Shown: positions 48,953-58,419, counted from the stretch's first letter. The stretch: DNA of 64,000 nucleotides from Bacillota bacterium (GCA_009777485.1 WRLT01000001.1:1-64000); one strand, 5' to 3'. Made by a program: numbers and translations. Notes: generated by a model from the letters alone, not told the origin.

Positions 48953-50377
48953 CTAATAGGTGCGGCTGTTTAGCAACTTCTGCTTTAAGGCGTATAGTCC
49001 GTCGCTTAGGTTTACCTTGTAGATGTGCGGCTGCGCGGTGCGCTTGTATTCTTCCCAAAAGCGTGCCTTTTCGGCTTTGGCAAACGCCGCGCTTTCTAAA
49101 AGCGGAGGAATTTTGTATACGCGTTTGCCCGCCTTAAAGATTTGTTTTAACATAGGGCGGATTTCGTAATCGGCTAAAACGGAGGTTTTATACCGCTCTA
49201 CGGGGTGCGTCAGCGTTAAAGGCTTAGGAATTTCTTCGCCGCGCAAGGTAATTAAATCGGCAAACGCCATGCGGCTTTCTTTATCGTATATGCGGAAAAG
49301 GTTTTTAAAGCCTGGATTGTTTGCTTTAAACAGCGAATCCGAAATCTTCATTACGTTGCGTACAGAACCGTTGGCTTCTTCTACTGCTGAAAGCTTGTAT
49401 ACGCCGCCCAAAGAAGATACGCCCGCGCCGGTTATAAGCTTAGTGCCTACGCCGTATAAATCAATTTTCGCGCCTTGCAGTTTTAACTGCTCAATCAGAT
49501 TTTCGTCGATGTCGTTAGAGGCAAATATAATAGCGTCGGTAAAGCCCGCCTCGTCTAACATTTCGCGCGCCTTTTTACTAAGGTATGCCAAGTCGCCGCT
49601 GTCGATACGGATGCCTATCGGACGGCGGCCTTTTTCACGCAGTTCGGCAAAAACTTTAAGCGCGTTGGGTACGCCCGACTTTAACGTATCGTAGGTATCT
49701 ACCAGCAATAAACAGTTGTCGGGATAACATTCGGCAAATTTGCGGAAGGCTTCTAACTCGGAGTTATACGTCATAATAAAGCTGTGGCTTTGCGTGCCTT
49801 TAACATCGATGTCAAACATTTTGCCCGATAAAACGTTGCTAGTACCCTGACAGCCGCCGATAATCGCCGCACGCGCGCCGTAGATGCCCGCGTCCGGCCC
49901 TTGCGCCCTGCGCGCGCCAAACTCGATTACCTTAGCCTTATCCGCCGCGACAGCAATACGCGAAGCCTTAGACGCGATAAGCGTTTGGTGGTTGATGATG
50001 TTTAGCAGCGCGGTTTCTAAAAACTGCGCCTCGCACAGCGGTGCGCGAACCGTTAGTATCGGCTCGCCGGGAAAAACGATTTCGCCTTCTTCTACCGAAT
50101 ACACATCGCCCGTAAACGAAAACCCCTGCAAATATTGTATAAAATTTTCGTCTAAGACGTTTAGGCTTTTTAGGTATTCTATGTCGGCTTTTGTAAATTT
50201 TAAGCTTTCGATATACTCTACCGCTTGCGCAAGCCCCGCCGCAACCGCATAATTAAACTGCTGCACAGGACGGAAAAATAAATCAAAAACGCCGACGGTT
50301 TCGTTTCGTCCCGACTTAAAATAGCCGTTCATCATCATCAGCTGATATAGGTCTGTTAAAAGGGTAAGGTTACGCAT
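48953..50377 (-). CDS. pncB: Nicotinate phosphoribosyltransferase
   Basis: 474 aa. It makes nicotinate mononucleotide from nicotinate and PRPP, the first step of NAD salvage. Motifs: LLTDLYQLMMMNGYFKSGR at the N-terminus, RAQGPDAGIYGARAAIIGGC then QGTSN with the active-site region, and GIRIDSGDLAYLSKKAREML near the PRPP site. The ATG at 50377 lies 1 nt past the stop of the membrane protein gene (TAGTATG), so the two are coupled. Confidence 0.94.
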   Translation of the reverse strand: MRNLTLLTDLYQLMMMNGYFKSGRNETVGVFDLFFRPVQQFNYAVAAGLAQAVEYIESLKFTKADIEYLKSLNVLDENFIQYLQGFSFTGDVYSVEEGEIVFPGEPILTVRAPLCEAQFLETALLNIINHQTLIASKASRIAVAADKAKVIEFGARRAQGPDAGIYGARAAIIGGCQGTSNVLSGKMFDIDVKGTQSHSFIMTYNSELEAFRKFAECYPDNCLLLVDTYDTLKSGVPNALKVFAELREKGRRPIGIRIDSGDLAYLSKKAREMLDEAGFTDAIIFASNDIDENLIEQLKLQGAKIDLYGVGTKLITGAGVSSLGGVYKLSAVEEANGSVRNVMKISDSLFKANNPGFKNLFRIYDKESRMAFADLITLRGEEIPKPLTLTHPVERYKTSVLADYEIRPMLKQIFKAGKRVYKIPPLLESAAFAKAEKARFWEEYKRTAQPHIYKVNLSDGLYALKQKLLNSRTY

Positions 50378-50378
50378 A

Positions 50379-50918
50379 CTACTCTATATTTTTATCCTTG
50401 TTTTTATAAGACTTTAACGCTAGCAATAAAACGCACAGGCCCGCAAACACCACTACGCAAGGCGCGGCGACAGACCAGCCCGCAACGCGGGAACTTTGCA
50501 GTGCGAATATCATAGATAATCCGCCGAAGAATATTACGGGGTATAAATGCGGCTTAAATTTTCTGAATATCAGTGCGGTTGCCAAACATGCAACGGCGGG
50601 AATCGCGATATATATAGGATATAAATTGCCGTATGTTGCAGACGTGGTTTTAGCTAAAATTTCTACCAAAACGGGCGTTAAAAAAGCAGCGGCCAGCCAA
50701 ACCGAAACAGGGTTTTTTTGGATAAGTCCGCCCGCTAAAAAAGCAAGCCCGACGGCAGATAATATGCTTGCCGCCAGCGCGTCTTGCACGGTAAACGGAA
50801 TAACGTTAACACCGCACAAAAGCAAAAACACACCGCACAAAACAACCGACACGCCGGCGCAGATATTGCCCGCCGCCTTCCTTGACGGCGATATTTGGAT
50901 TTCTTCTATCTCGTTCAT
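50379..50918 (-). CDS. Multi-span membrane protein, unknown
   Basis: 179 aa from the ATG at 50918 (MNEIEEIQISPSRKAAGNIC), preceded by GAGGTG. Five or six membrane helices (NICAGVSVVLCGVFLLLCGV, ILSAVGLAFLAGGLI, IYIAIPAVACLATALIF, VIFFGGLSMIFALQSSRVAG and a last helix). No family recognised. Coupled to pncB: it may be involved in nicotinate uptake, but there is no motif for that. TTGACT-17-TACAAT lies upstream (about 50950-50980). Confidence 0.7.
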   Translation of the reverse strand: MNEIEEIQISPSRKAAGNICAGVSVVLCGVFLLLCGVNVIPFTVQDALAASILSAVGLAFLAGGLIQKNPVSVWLAAAFLTPVLVEILAKTTSATYGNLYPIYIAIPAVACLATALIFRKFKPHLYPVIFFGGLSMIFALQSSRVAGWSVAAPCVVVFAGLCVLLLALKSYKNKDKNIE

Positions 50919-51044
50919 GCGCACCTCGCAAGAGTTTAATATACAAAATTGTACCATATGCAATAAATAAAGTCAAATGATAAATTGACAACTAACGAAT
51001 TTCGGCTAAGATTTTACATTACACAGTATGTTGTCCGTTATCGC

Positions 51045-51173
51045 TTAGGACGTGCTGAAAGCGTGTCAGACGGGTAACAGTTTATTTTTTTGCGCGTGCC
51101 GCGTACCACTCGGTACGCAAACGCGCAAAAAAATAAAGCGTAGCCCGTATCACACGCTTTCAGCGCGTCCTAA
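51045..51173. repeat. Variable-stem hairpin element, copy C
   Basis: The outer arms (51045-51066 and 51152-51173) pair over 22 bp with one G-T. Inside lie CAGACGGGTAACAG (51067-51080) and GCGTAGCCCGTATC (51138-51151). The inner stem has 17 bp (51081-51097 with 51121-51137) and the apex is GCGTACC-ACTC-GGTACGC (51101-51118). The right arm contains the VanW gene stop codon (51170-51172). Confidence 0.85.
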
Positions 51174-52432
51174 GGGGCTATCATTACGGTGCCTGCCAGA
51201 CTTTGATACGTATCCTTACGGATTTGTGTACGTTTTATAAAGTTGCCTGCGTGGTCGCGGTAGACTAAATATCCTTCGCTTTTTAGCGCGCCGTGTCCTT
51301 GCGCGATGCGCATACGCTCTCCGGGGAAGCTTTCGGGCGAAAGATACTTGTATTGATGGTCTATTTCCTCTTTATCGGGCGGCGGCTCGGCGGCGGCCAG
51401 TGTAATGCTTTCGGTAGAAATTTTATACGGCATCGGCGCACCGTAAATTTCAATTTCGGCGCGTTTTCCGTTAGCTAAGGCGCGGATAAACACGCAAGAG
51501 GACGAACTGTTGGTAAAAATTAAATCGGAAGAACCCGAATTTACCATAGCGTCAAATGAGGGCTGCACATAAGACGGCAGCAGCGAATGCGGACGCGCTT
51601 GCGTAACGGACATATCCGCTAGCAGCGCGGCGTTATAAACGGTGCTAGACGCTTGACAAACGCCGCCGCCTACGCCGTCTACATATTCGCCGCACAGGAT
51701 TATTTTAGACGTTTTAAAGCCGTTTTCTGCGGTTCGTCTGCCTACGGTTTTGTTAAAAGAAAATTCTGCACCGGGCGCTAAAACCGTTCCGTTTATTTTA
51801 GAAAGCGACAAGGCTATGTTGTTTTTTCTTGCCTCCGAAGAGGAAGCGTAATCGGTACAAAACCGCGCACGCAGCGAAGTAAGCGGCACGTTATCTAACG
51901 CCGTAACTCTGGCGGCCAAAATTTTCGGGCGTATCTGAATAGGCTTTTTAACGCCGTGTTTCAGCCCCAAATAAATCTCGCGGTACAGCGTTTCTTCTAC
52001 TACCTCGCAGCCCGTCTTTTCCCGCGTGATGGTAAACATAGGCTTGCGCTGCGGGTGAAATTTAATTTCGGAGTCTACGGGCGATGTATTTATCGAAGAA
52101 ACAATTTCCGCCATAGTTTTTTCTAACAGCGGAAAAGGATACAGCATAGCTTTTTTATAATCCCCGCCCGTTGCCGCTATGGTTTCGCACATTTTAAGCT
52201 TTTCGCTAAGCGGTGCGTTTATGCGGCGCGTGTGGATTTGCTCGGCCACTAAATGGTCGGTAGGCTCGATAAACGTATCCGTGTAGCGGTATGTATGCCC
52301 GTTATACACAAGCTCAACCTGCGCCCGCTGTTGCTCGACAACGGCAGTTCCCGAAAATGCGGGCTTTAAACAAAAACCCGTTAGTAATAAAAACGCCGCC
52401 GCAAAAAATATTATGCACAATTTCCGTTTCAT
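51170..52432 (-). CDS. VanW/G5-type wall-associated protein
   Basis: 420 aa with a signal peptide or anchor at residues 1-27. The VanW domain covers about 215-330: TDYASSSEARKNNIALSLSK, LAPGAEFSFNKTVGRRTAEN, VGGGVCQASSTVYNAALLAD. A C-terminal part with DHQYKYLSPESFPGERMRI, YLVYRDHAGNFIKRTQIRKD resembles the G5 region. VanW is linked to vancomycin clusters but is common in Clostridia with no resistance; it probably binds wall components. The stop codon lies in the arm of hairpin element C. Confidence 0.9.
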   Translation of the reverse strand: MKRKLCIIFFAAAFLLLTGFCLKPAFSGTAVVEQQRAQVELVYNGHTYRYTDTFIEPTDHLVAEQIHTRRINAPLSEKLKMCETIAATGGDYKKAMLYPFPLLEKTMAEIVSSINTSPVDSEIKFHPQRKPMFTITREKTGCEVVEETLYREIYLGLKHGVKKPIQIRPKILAARVTALDNVPLTSLRARFCTDYASSSEARKNNIALSLSKINGTVLAPGAEFSFNKTVGRRTAENGFKTSKIILCGEYVDGVGGGVCQASSTVYNAALLADMSVTQARPHSLLPSYVQPSFDAMVNSGSSDLIFTNSSSSCVFIRALANGKRAEIEIYGAPMPYKISTESITLAAAEPPPDKEEIDHQYKYLSPESFPGERMRIAQGHGALKSEGYLVYRDHAGNFIKRTQIRKDTYQSLAGTVMIAP

Positions 52433-52486
52433 ACCCCGATATTTTGTGCGCTTTTACTAAAAATTATGCCTGTATCGGAGTATGAA

Positions 52487-52582
52487 TTGACAACTTACAA
52501 CTGACAACTTACAAATTTCGGCTATGGGTTTTATAAATAAAATAGCAATAATTTGTCAATTGTAAGTTGTCAGTTGTCAGTG
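52487..52582. repeat. Inverted-repeat element of TTGACAACT satellites around an AATTTCGGCTATG core
   Basis: Left units of TTGACAACTTACAACTGA (52487-52514), core AATTTCGGCTATGGGTTTT and an AT-rich tail, then right units complementary to the left ones (52553-52580). The whole looks like a small non-autonomous element. Single-sided relatives lie at 26457-26485 and 50984-51015. Confidence 0.7.
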
Positions 52583-52584
52583 GT

Positions 52585-53922
52585 TTAAGCTTTTGCCCTG
52601 CGGGCGGCATACGCCATTAACCACTCTCTCCGATTAAGCCTAGGCTCTAATAAACATTTTTCGTGCATGTCGCGCAAAATTACGCCGATAGGCTCGCCGC
52701 GGATACCCATGCTTAATAAATCGCCTCCGTTGATTTCTAAATCCATTTGGCGAATCGGCGTATTTTCGGCAAGCATTTTTTGTTTAACCTCGATTAAGCG
52801 GCATACGGGCAGCGCGTCGGACACTCCCGCCCCTTTGCGGTCTGCCTCTATCAAAAGCGCAAGCTTTTCTATAATATCGTAATTTCGCGCAACAAAAAGG
52901 CGGATTTTTGCCTCGGAGGTGTTGCCGTTTATATCGTACATGTGGTGTAAGCACAGCCGTGCAACCTCGTCTATTTTTTCGTTAGAATATTTAAGCCCAT
53001 ACGAACCCATTACCATACGCGCAATAAATTCGGACGAAATTTCGTGCCCGTGCATGTTGCCGTACTTTTTAAAGCAGCCGGGCTTTCCTATATCGTGCAG
53101 CAACGCGGCAAGACGGACAGAAGGATGCGCGTGCAGCACCGTGCGGAACGCGTGTTCTAATACATCGTATTTATGATAGGCGGTATTTTGGGGCATTTTA
53201 TCGCCCTCTAATAATTGCGGAACAAGATACTGCCAAAGACCGAATTGATACAACAGCTTTAAGCCGCGGTAATGCGCGTGCGCAACGCCGTATTTTTGGT
53301 CGGCAAGCAAAATTTTATCCAACTCTACGCGCTTACGCTCAGCCGAAATATCCTTTAAAAGGGCGGCGTTTTTAAGGGCAGCCGCGCCTGTTGCCGCTTC
53401 GATTTTAAAGCCTGTTTCGGCGGCGATACGCACCAACCGCAATAATCTTAAACCGTCGTCAGCAAAAATGCGTTCGGGCTCGCGGGCGCGCAGCACGTTG
53501 TTTTCTGCGTCCTTTTTGCCGCCGAAAAGATCTATCAGCTCACGCGTTTTCACGTTATAATATAAGCTGTTGCAGGTAAAATCGCGCCGTGCCGCGTCCG
53601 CTTTTATATCGGATGTAAACGCAACCGTTACGGGGGTGTGCTTACCTCCCGGCCCATAGCTTTCTATACGGAAAGGCGTATATTCAAACTCCTCCGCGCC
53701 GCAGCGTATAAGTGCCGTGCCGAGTCGGTAGTTTACTATCTTTACTTGATAGTTTTTGGGCAAATTTAAGGCAGGCGCGACAATCGGACCGGATAAGTCT
53801 ATATCCGTATCCCCCAATCCCGCGATTACATTTCTTAAATAACCGCCCGTTATATAAATATCGAACTCTGACAGCTCCGCAATTTTAGCGACAGCAGCCG
53901 GAACCTCCAAGTGGAACTCCAT
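52585..53922 (-). CDS. cca: CCA-adding tRNA nucleotidyltransferase with HD domain
   Basis: 445 aa from the ATG at 53922 (MEFHLEVPAAVAKIAELSEF). It adds or repairs the 3' CCA end of tRNA. Class II motifs: YITGGYLRNVIAG, DTDIDL with the metal aspartates, RRDFTCNSLYYN, and the neck RLLRLVRIAAETGF. An HD domain (HPSVRLAALLHDIGKPGCF) follows. It could alternatively be a poly(A) polymerase of the same class. The longer frame to 53943 reads into the -10 box. Confidence 0.92.
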   Translation of the reverse strand: MEFHLEVPAAVAKIAELSEFDIYITGGYLRNVIAGLGDTDIDLSGPIVAPALNLPKNYQVKIVNYRLGTALIRCGAEEFEYTPFRIESYGPGGKHTPVTVAFTSDIKADAARRDFTCNSLYYNVKTRELIDLFGGKKDAENNVLRAREPERIFADDGLRLLRLVRIAAETGFKIEAATGAAALKNAALLKDISAERKRVELDKILLADQKYGVAHAHYRGLKLLYQFGLWQYLVPQLLEGDKMPQNTAYHKYDVLEHAFRTVLHAHPSVRLAALLHDIGKPGCFKKYGNMHGHEISSEFIARMVMGSYGLKYSNEKIDEVARLCLHHMYDINGNTSEAKIRLFVARNYDIIEKLALLIEADRKGAGVSDALPVCRLIEVKQKMLAENTPIRQMDLEINGGDLLSMGIRGEPIGVILRDMHEKCLLEPRLNRREWLMAYAARRAKA

Positions 53923-53931
53923 AGTAAACCC

Positions 53932-53960
53932 ATTATAGCACATGTTTTACTATATTACAA
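53932..53960 (-). promoter_or_regulatory. cca promoter (predicts leaderless mRNA)
   Basis: Minus strand TTGTAA (53960-53955), 17 bp, TATAAT (53937-53932), 9 nt before the ATG at 53922. Confidence 0.7.
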
Positions 53961-54016
53961 GCAAAATAACGTGGGAAATGTAAAGAATGTGTAATTTTTT
54001 GAGGGTGCGCGTTGTT

Positions 54017-56794
54017 TTACGGAAGAACAGAGTAATTAAGCGCGATAAAAATATGCTGATACATTTCGTTTGAGTTGCCGTCGGTTACTATAAAGAAATG
54101 CGTGTTAAATTCTAGCCCCCATATTTTAAGCGCGTTGATTACGGGGTGATTGGTAAGATTTTGGTACAGTGCGCGGTTGCGCGAATGTATCATAATTTCA
54201 AACGAAATAAAGTGCGCAAAATCAAAGCCGGGCGTACCGCCGGGCATTGCGGGTTGCTCTTGCGCCGCCCAATCGGTTGTTTCTAACATATATTCAGCCA
54301 ACGCGGCAGCTTGAACGGCGGCGGAGGCGGCATCGCGCGAATCCATAAAGAAATTACCCGTTCCGAAATTTTGTGTTTGATACGTAATACGCTGAAAAAC
54401 ATTAACAGGCTCTACGGCGGTTCGCGGATACAGGTTAGGCGTTTCCTCGCGGTGCGTAGCGGAAAGCTCGGCGTCCGTTTTTAAAAAGTAACGGCGGGTA
54501 AGCATTTCACGCACGGGCCTTATGTTAAACATCGCGGATAAATCTAAGGCTTTATTATTCCAGGTGGTATCTACAATATACCACCTACCCTCTATACGCA
54601 CCTTGTTCCACGCGTGCCCGTTCCAACGGCCGTTTATTTCGTCGTAGCCGCGTCCCGCAACGCGCATAGAAGGAATATTTTCCATATTGCTTAATAGCGC
54701 AAAGGCTTTCGTCATTCCGTCGCACACCGCAAAATACCCATGCGCGCGCGGCACAAATACGCCCTCTAAATAATAGGCGGTATACTGTACCGCTTCCTCA
54801 GCGGCAAAGCCTACCGCATCAAAATCATACGAAACGCGCCAAATGATATAATCGTGTATAGCAAGTGCTTTTTCAAAATCGTTCATTTCATCGGTTATAA
54901 TGCTGCGCAAAATTAACGATGCGTCTGTATAAATTTTTTCCGCAGCCGAACCCGCCGCAGGCACAGGACGATAGCCCTGTTCGGCAATCTTATACAGCTG
55001 TTCACTAGTAAAAACCGCAACGGGAAGTTTGCCCGAATCCGCGCTTTCGATAGGCAGCGAATCGCGCACGCGCGCGCGGTCGTAATTGACGCGCGGCATA
55101 TTAGAGTTGAACGAATCGTACCACGCCGGGCCGCTTGTGGTGCGGCTGGGCAGCCCGTCTGTGCGGAAAGTAATGGTTATGTCAAAAATGCGCCCTCCGC
55201 CCTCCGTCTTAAACGTAAATCCGAAATTCCCCGTAGCTTGATGCAGCGAAAATGCTTCCGCTAACATACGCTCGGCGTTTGCGGGCTGAAACGGAAACGC
55301 AATAAATGTTTTAAAATTATAAGTCGGAAAATCTCTGCCCGCCTCTACAAACTGACGGTCGCGGAACAGCCGCGCATAGGTAAACATGTCCGCCAAATCC
55401 TCCGGGGTTGCGGCGTAAAAGTTGCGGTGCCCGTTATAAAAGGTGGTTTTTAGATGTGCCATTGCCTCGCTGGGCACCATCGCCGTGCGGATAGGCTCGG
55501 TATAGTCGCTGGGCAAATAGATATCGCCCCCGCGCGAACGGACGGAAATTCTAAATTCCGTTCGGAATATATGATGCTGCGGCAGCTGCCCCGCCTCGTT
55601 TTCGCCGATAAATTTGCGCAGGTCTACTTGATTTGCGCCCACTACTAAATAGTCTCTTACAATTTCGCGCCCTTCAACCGTTTCAATTTTAATTTCGTAG
55701 TCTACGTCGCGCGGGTCGTCGGACACGCTGTCCCACGATAACATCAGGCGCGGGTACGAACGCGCAAAGTCAAAGCGTACATTTTCGGGCGCGGAAACGC
55801 CTTTCGCCACAATTTCTACAAAATCAAATAAAACTGCTTCGATAGGGTCGATATCGCCCGCAAAGCCTTGTACTTCTTTGCCGTTAATGGTTAGGCGGAT
55901 TCTGTGCCTGCCTGCGCGTTCGGGACGGTACGAAAAGCTAGCTTGCTGCGAAGGCTGCGGCTCGTCGTTTACAAACCATACAATCGCCGGCGGCGGATTA
56001 AGCGGTAATTGTTCAAAATCCGCTTCAAAGAAAACCGTGCGGTACGCACCCTCCTCTTGCAGCAGCGCGTTAGACGGCGCAAAGGTAAAGGGGCGAACCT
56101 CAAACGGCTCGAATACCAACAGGGTTTCAAATACTTCTAAGCGCGTTCCGTCGTCGAACTGCGCACTTACGCCGATTTGGTATAAGCCTTGCTGATCGGG
56201 CGTAAACAGTAATTCGTAAGCAAGGCTTTGACCCGCTTCGGTTTTTAACAGCGTTCCGTTATGGCGCACCGTCCAATCAAAGCTTAGGTTAGGCGAAAAT
56301 TTATTATCGCCTTGTTCGGCTAGCACAACCCAAAACTGCACTTCCGAAAAATCGTCTATTTCTTGAATGAGATGCCCCTCTGTAACAATTTCTAAGCGTC
56401 TGGGGATAGCGTAGTCTACCGTTACGGTGATGGTGTCGGTTAATTTTGGATTGTCCGCGCTTATAACGGTAAGCTCGGCCTCACCAATGGATAAAGCAAT
56501 AATCGTATTTAGATAGTTGGGGCTTACAACAGCGTTGTTGCTTGATTCAAGCGTAAAGTTTTTATTAGAGGCAAGCTGCGGCGAAACTTGAACCTGCTGT
56601 GTGCCGATGTTTATTTCATCACCGATGCGCATATGAATGCCGTCTGCTTTTTGAGTAAAACTAATATCTGTAACCGGAACATGCAAAATGGTGCAGGCAG
56701 GCAAAAGCACAGCCAAAAACACACTCAACGCCAAAAGAAACGCTATAAAGCGTTTGCCGCACTGTTTTTTTGCATGTGTAGCCACTATGCGCAT
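54017..56794 (-). CDS. Large transglutaminase-fold lipoprotein with Ig-like domains
   Basis: 925 aa from the ATG at 56794 (MRIVATHAKKQCGKRFIAFL). The signal peptide ends AVLLPAC. Residues 40-130 are a BIG2-like domain (VSPQLASNKNFTLESSNNAV, ALSIGEAELTVIS); two or three more Ig or fibronectin-like parts follow (YPRLMLSWDSVSDDPRDVDY). Residues 600-780 are the transglutaminase core with triad Cys (GYFAVCDGMTKAFALL), His (NGHAWNKVRI), Asp (WYIVDTTWNN). A further beta domain ends the protein. It resembles the 14962 lipoprotein with a large N-terminal extension. Confidence 0.9.
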   Translation of the reverse strand: MRIVATHAKKQCGKRFIAFLLALSVFLAVLLPACTILHVPVTDISFTQKADGIHMRIGDEINIGTQQVQVSPQLASNKNFTLESSNNAVVSPNYLNTIIALSIGEAELTVISADNPKLTDTITVTVDYAIPRRLEIVTEGHLIQEIDDFSEVQFWVVLAEQGDNKFSPNLSFDWTVRHNGTLLKTEAGQSLAYELLFTPDQQGLYQIGVSAQFDDGTRLEVFETLLVFEPFEVRPFTFAPSNALLQEEGAYRTVFFEADFEQLPLNPPPAIVWFVNDEPQPSQQASFSYRPERAGRHRIRLTINGKEVQGFAGDIDPIEAVLFDFVEIVAKGVSAPENVRFDFARSYPRLMLSWDSVSDDPRDVDYEIKIETVEGREIVRDYLVVGANQVDLRKFIGENEAGQLPQHHIFRTEFRISVRSRGGDIYLPSDYTEPIRTAMVPSEAMAHLKTTFYNGHRNFYAATPEDLADMFTYARLFRDRQFVEAGRDFPTYNFKTFIAFPFQPANAERMLAEAFSLHQATGNFGFTFKTEGGGRIFDITITFRTDGLPSRTTSGPAWYDSFNSNMPRVNYDRARVRDSLPIESADSGKLPVAVFTSEQLYKIAEQGYRPVPAAGSAAEKIYTDASLILRSIITDEMNDFEKALAIHDYIIWRVSYDFDAVGFAAEEAVQYTAYYLEGVFVPRAHGYFAVCDGMTKAFALLSNMENIPSMRVAGRGYDEINGRWNGHAWNKVRIEGRWYIVDTTWNNKALDLSAMFNIRPVREMLTRRYFLKTDAELSATHREETPNLYPRTAVEPVNVFQRITYQTQNFGTGNFFMDSRDAASAAVQAAALAEYMLETTDWAAQEQPAMPGGTPGFDFAHFISFEIMIHSRNRALYQNLTNHPVINALKIWGLEFNTHFFIVTDGNSNEMYQHIFIALNYSVLP

Positions 56795-56800
56795 AGATGT

Positions 56801-56830
56801 AGTATAACACAACCTTTTACCTTTTTGCAA
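56801..56830 (-). promoter_or_regulatory. Promoter of the large transglutaminase gene (predicts leaderless mRNA)
   Basis: Minus strand TTGCAA (56830-56825), 18 bp, TATACT (56806-56801), 6 nt before the ATG at 56794. Confidence 0.65.
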
Positions 56831-56898
56831 GTATATTGTAAAAAAAGGTGCTAAAATGGCTGAAATTTGTACATATTTATTTAGCTAGCAAAAAAAGA

Positions 56899-56927
56899 TT
56901 GACAAACGGTTTAAAAAAGTGTATGCT
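56899..56927 (+). promoter_or_regulatory. Promoter of the 56962 lipoprotein
   Basis: TTGACA (56899-56904), 17 bp, TATGCT (56922-56927). Confidence 0.7.
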
Positions 56928-56961
56928 AACGGTATCCAAAAAATAAAAAGGAGAATAATGT

Positions 56962-58389
56962 ATGAAAAAAAAGTTGGGATTATGGGTAGCTGTGTTGACG
57001 CTTATGTTTGCGTGCGCCTTTGTGATGGCGGCGTGCGGCGACAAAGACGACGAAACAGCAACTCAGGTGGCGTTAGAGGGCATAACCGCCAACGGAACGG
57101 CTGATACGGTTACTACTTCCGAATTAACCTTAACGTTCAGTGCAGACCCCGTAGGTTTAACGGCAAACAACATCACTCTAACAGGTGCAACGCGCGGCGC
57201 GCTTACGGGCAGCGGAAACACGCGCACACTGGCAATTTCTGCTGTCACGGTAGCGCAAGGCGGAAATGTATCGGTTGCGATTTCCTCCCCTTCGGGCATA
57301 AACATTACGGGCAGCCCCAAAACCGTTGCAGTAAACGTAGCGGGCGCGAACGTAACAACGGTGGCATTTACGAGCTTATCCGCCAACGGAACGGCTAATA
57401 CGGTTACCACTACCGCATTAACCTTAACGTTCAGCGCAGACCCTGTGGGCTTGACGGCAAGCAACATCACCGTAACAGGCGCAACACGCGGTACGCTTAC
57501 AGGCAGCGGAACTACGCGCACGCTGAACATTTCTAACCTTACGGTAACGCAGGGTGAGCTTATATTGGTAACAATTACCTCTCCTGTCGGCACTGCCATT
57601 ACGAACCCTACCAACAGCGTTGCAGCAAACGTAGCATCGGGCGGCGGTCAGCCTACTGCCTCTATCGGCATCAGCAACCAAGCGGGCTTAGCGCAAATTA
57701 GAAGTAATCCGAGCGGCACGTTTCATCTGACTCAAAACATCGAAATTACGGGTAGAAACTGGGTGTCGTTAGGCAACTTTTCAGGTACATTTGACGGCAG
57801 AGGCCGCACGATTTCGTTCGGGTCGGTATCGTCTATTGACGTTACTTCGGGCGGGGTGCAGGATTTTTCTTTCTTTAATAATATTTTAGCGGGTGGGGTT
57901 GTTGAAAATGTTGCTTTTGACGGACACGTTGACGGCTTTGGTACAGTAGGCGCAGTTCTTGCCCGTGAAAACAGCGGAACTATCCGAAACGTACTGATTG
58001 ATGTGGCAATGGAAGGCGACTGGGATTGGTCTGCGGGTTCTATGCTTGTAGTTAAAAACCTAGCTACGGGCAGGATTGAAAACACCTTAATTACAGGTAT
58101 TAACCTAAGCTTTGCGACTGCGTTATCCCCTCCTGGCGCATTCGGCGCAGCATTCCAAATGGAAGCACCTGCAAGCGGCGCGCAAATCGTAAACAGCTAT
58201 TGGGATACTCAGGCCGTTGACTTAGAGGGCACAATTGAAACGGGTGCTAATGCGCATAAAAGAGACGGCGGGCAAACTACGGCGGCACTGCAAATTGCGC
58301 ACGGCGGAATTTATTCAAACTGGTCTACGGATATTTGGGCGTTTTCGGCAGGCAGCTACCCTACCTTAAAAGTATTGCCCATGCCGTAA
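56962..58389 (+). CDS. Lipoprotein with two Ig-like repeats and GLUG-like domain
   Basis: 475 aa. The signal peptide ends VMAACG. Two tandem Ig-like repeats of about 88 residues follow (ITANGTADTVTTSELTLTFS and LSANGTANTVTTTALTLTFS), nearly the same in sequence, so a recent internal duplication. From residue 235 a beta-helix-type region (GTFHLTQNIEITGRNWVSLG, FSGTFDGRGRTISFG, VENVAFDGHV, TIRNVLIDVAMEGDWDW) resembles GLUG-motif surface proteins. Probably an adhesin-like surface protein. AAAAGGAGA precedes the ATG; a strong terminator follows. Confidence 0.88.
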   Translation: MKKKLGLWVAVLTLMFACAFVMAACGDKDDETATQVALEGITANGTADTVTTSELTLTFSADPVGLTANNITLTGATRGALTGSGNTRTLAISAVTVAQGGNVSVAISSPSGINITGSPKTVAVNVAGANVTTVAFTSLSANGTANTVTTTALTLTFSADPVGLTASNITVTGATRGTLTGSGTTRTLNISNLTVTQGELILVTITSPVGTAITNPTNSVAANVASGGGQPTASIGISNQAGLAQIRSNPSGTFHLTQNIEITGRNWVSLGNFSGTFDGRGRTISFGSVSSIDVTSGGVQDFSFFNNILAGGVVENVAFDGHVDGFGTVGAVLARENSGTIRNVLIDVAMEGDWDWSAGSMLVVKNLATGRIENTLITGINLSFATALSPPGAFGAAFQMEAPASGAQIVNSYWDTQAVDLEGTIETGANAHKRDGGQTTAALQIAHGGIYSNWSTDIWAFSAGSYPTLKVLPMP

Positions 58390-58419
58390 ATTAGGTAAAC
58401 GGCTAAATAGTATACAGCT

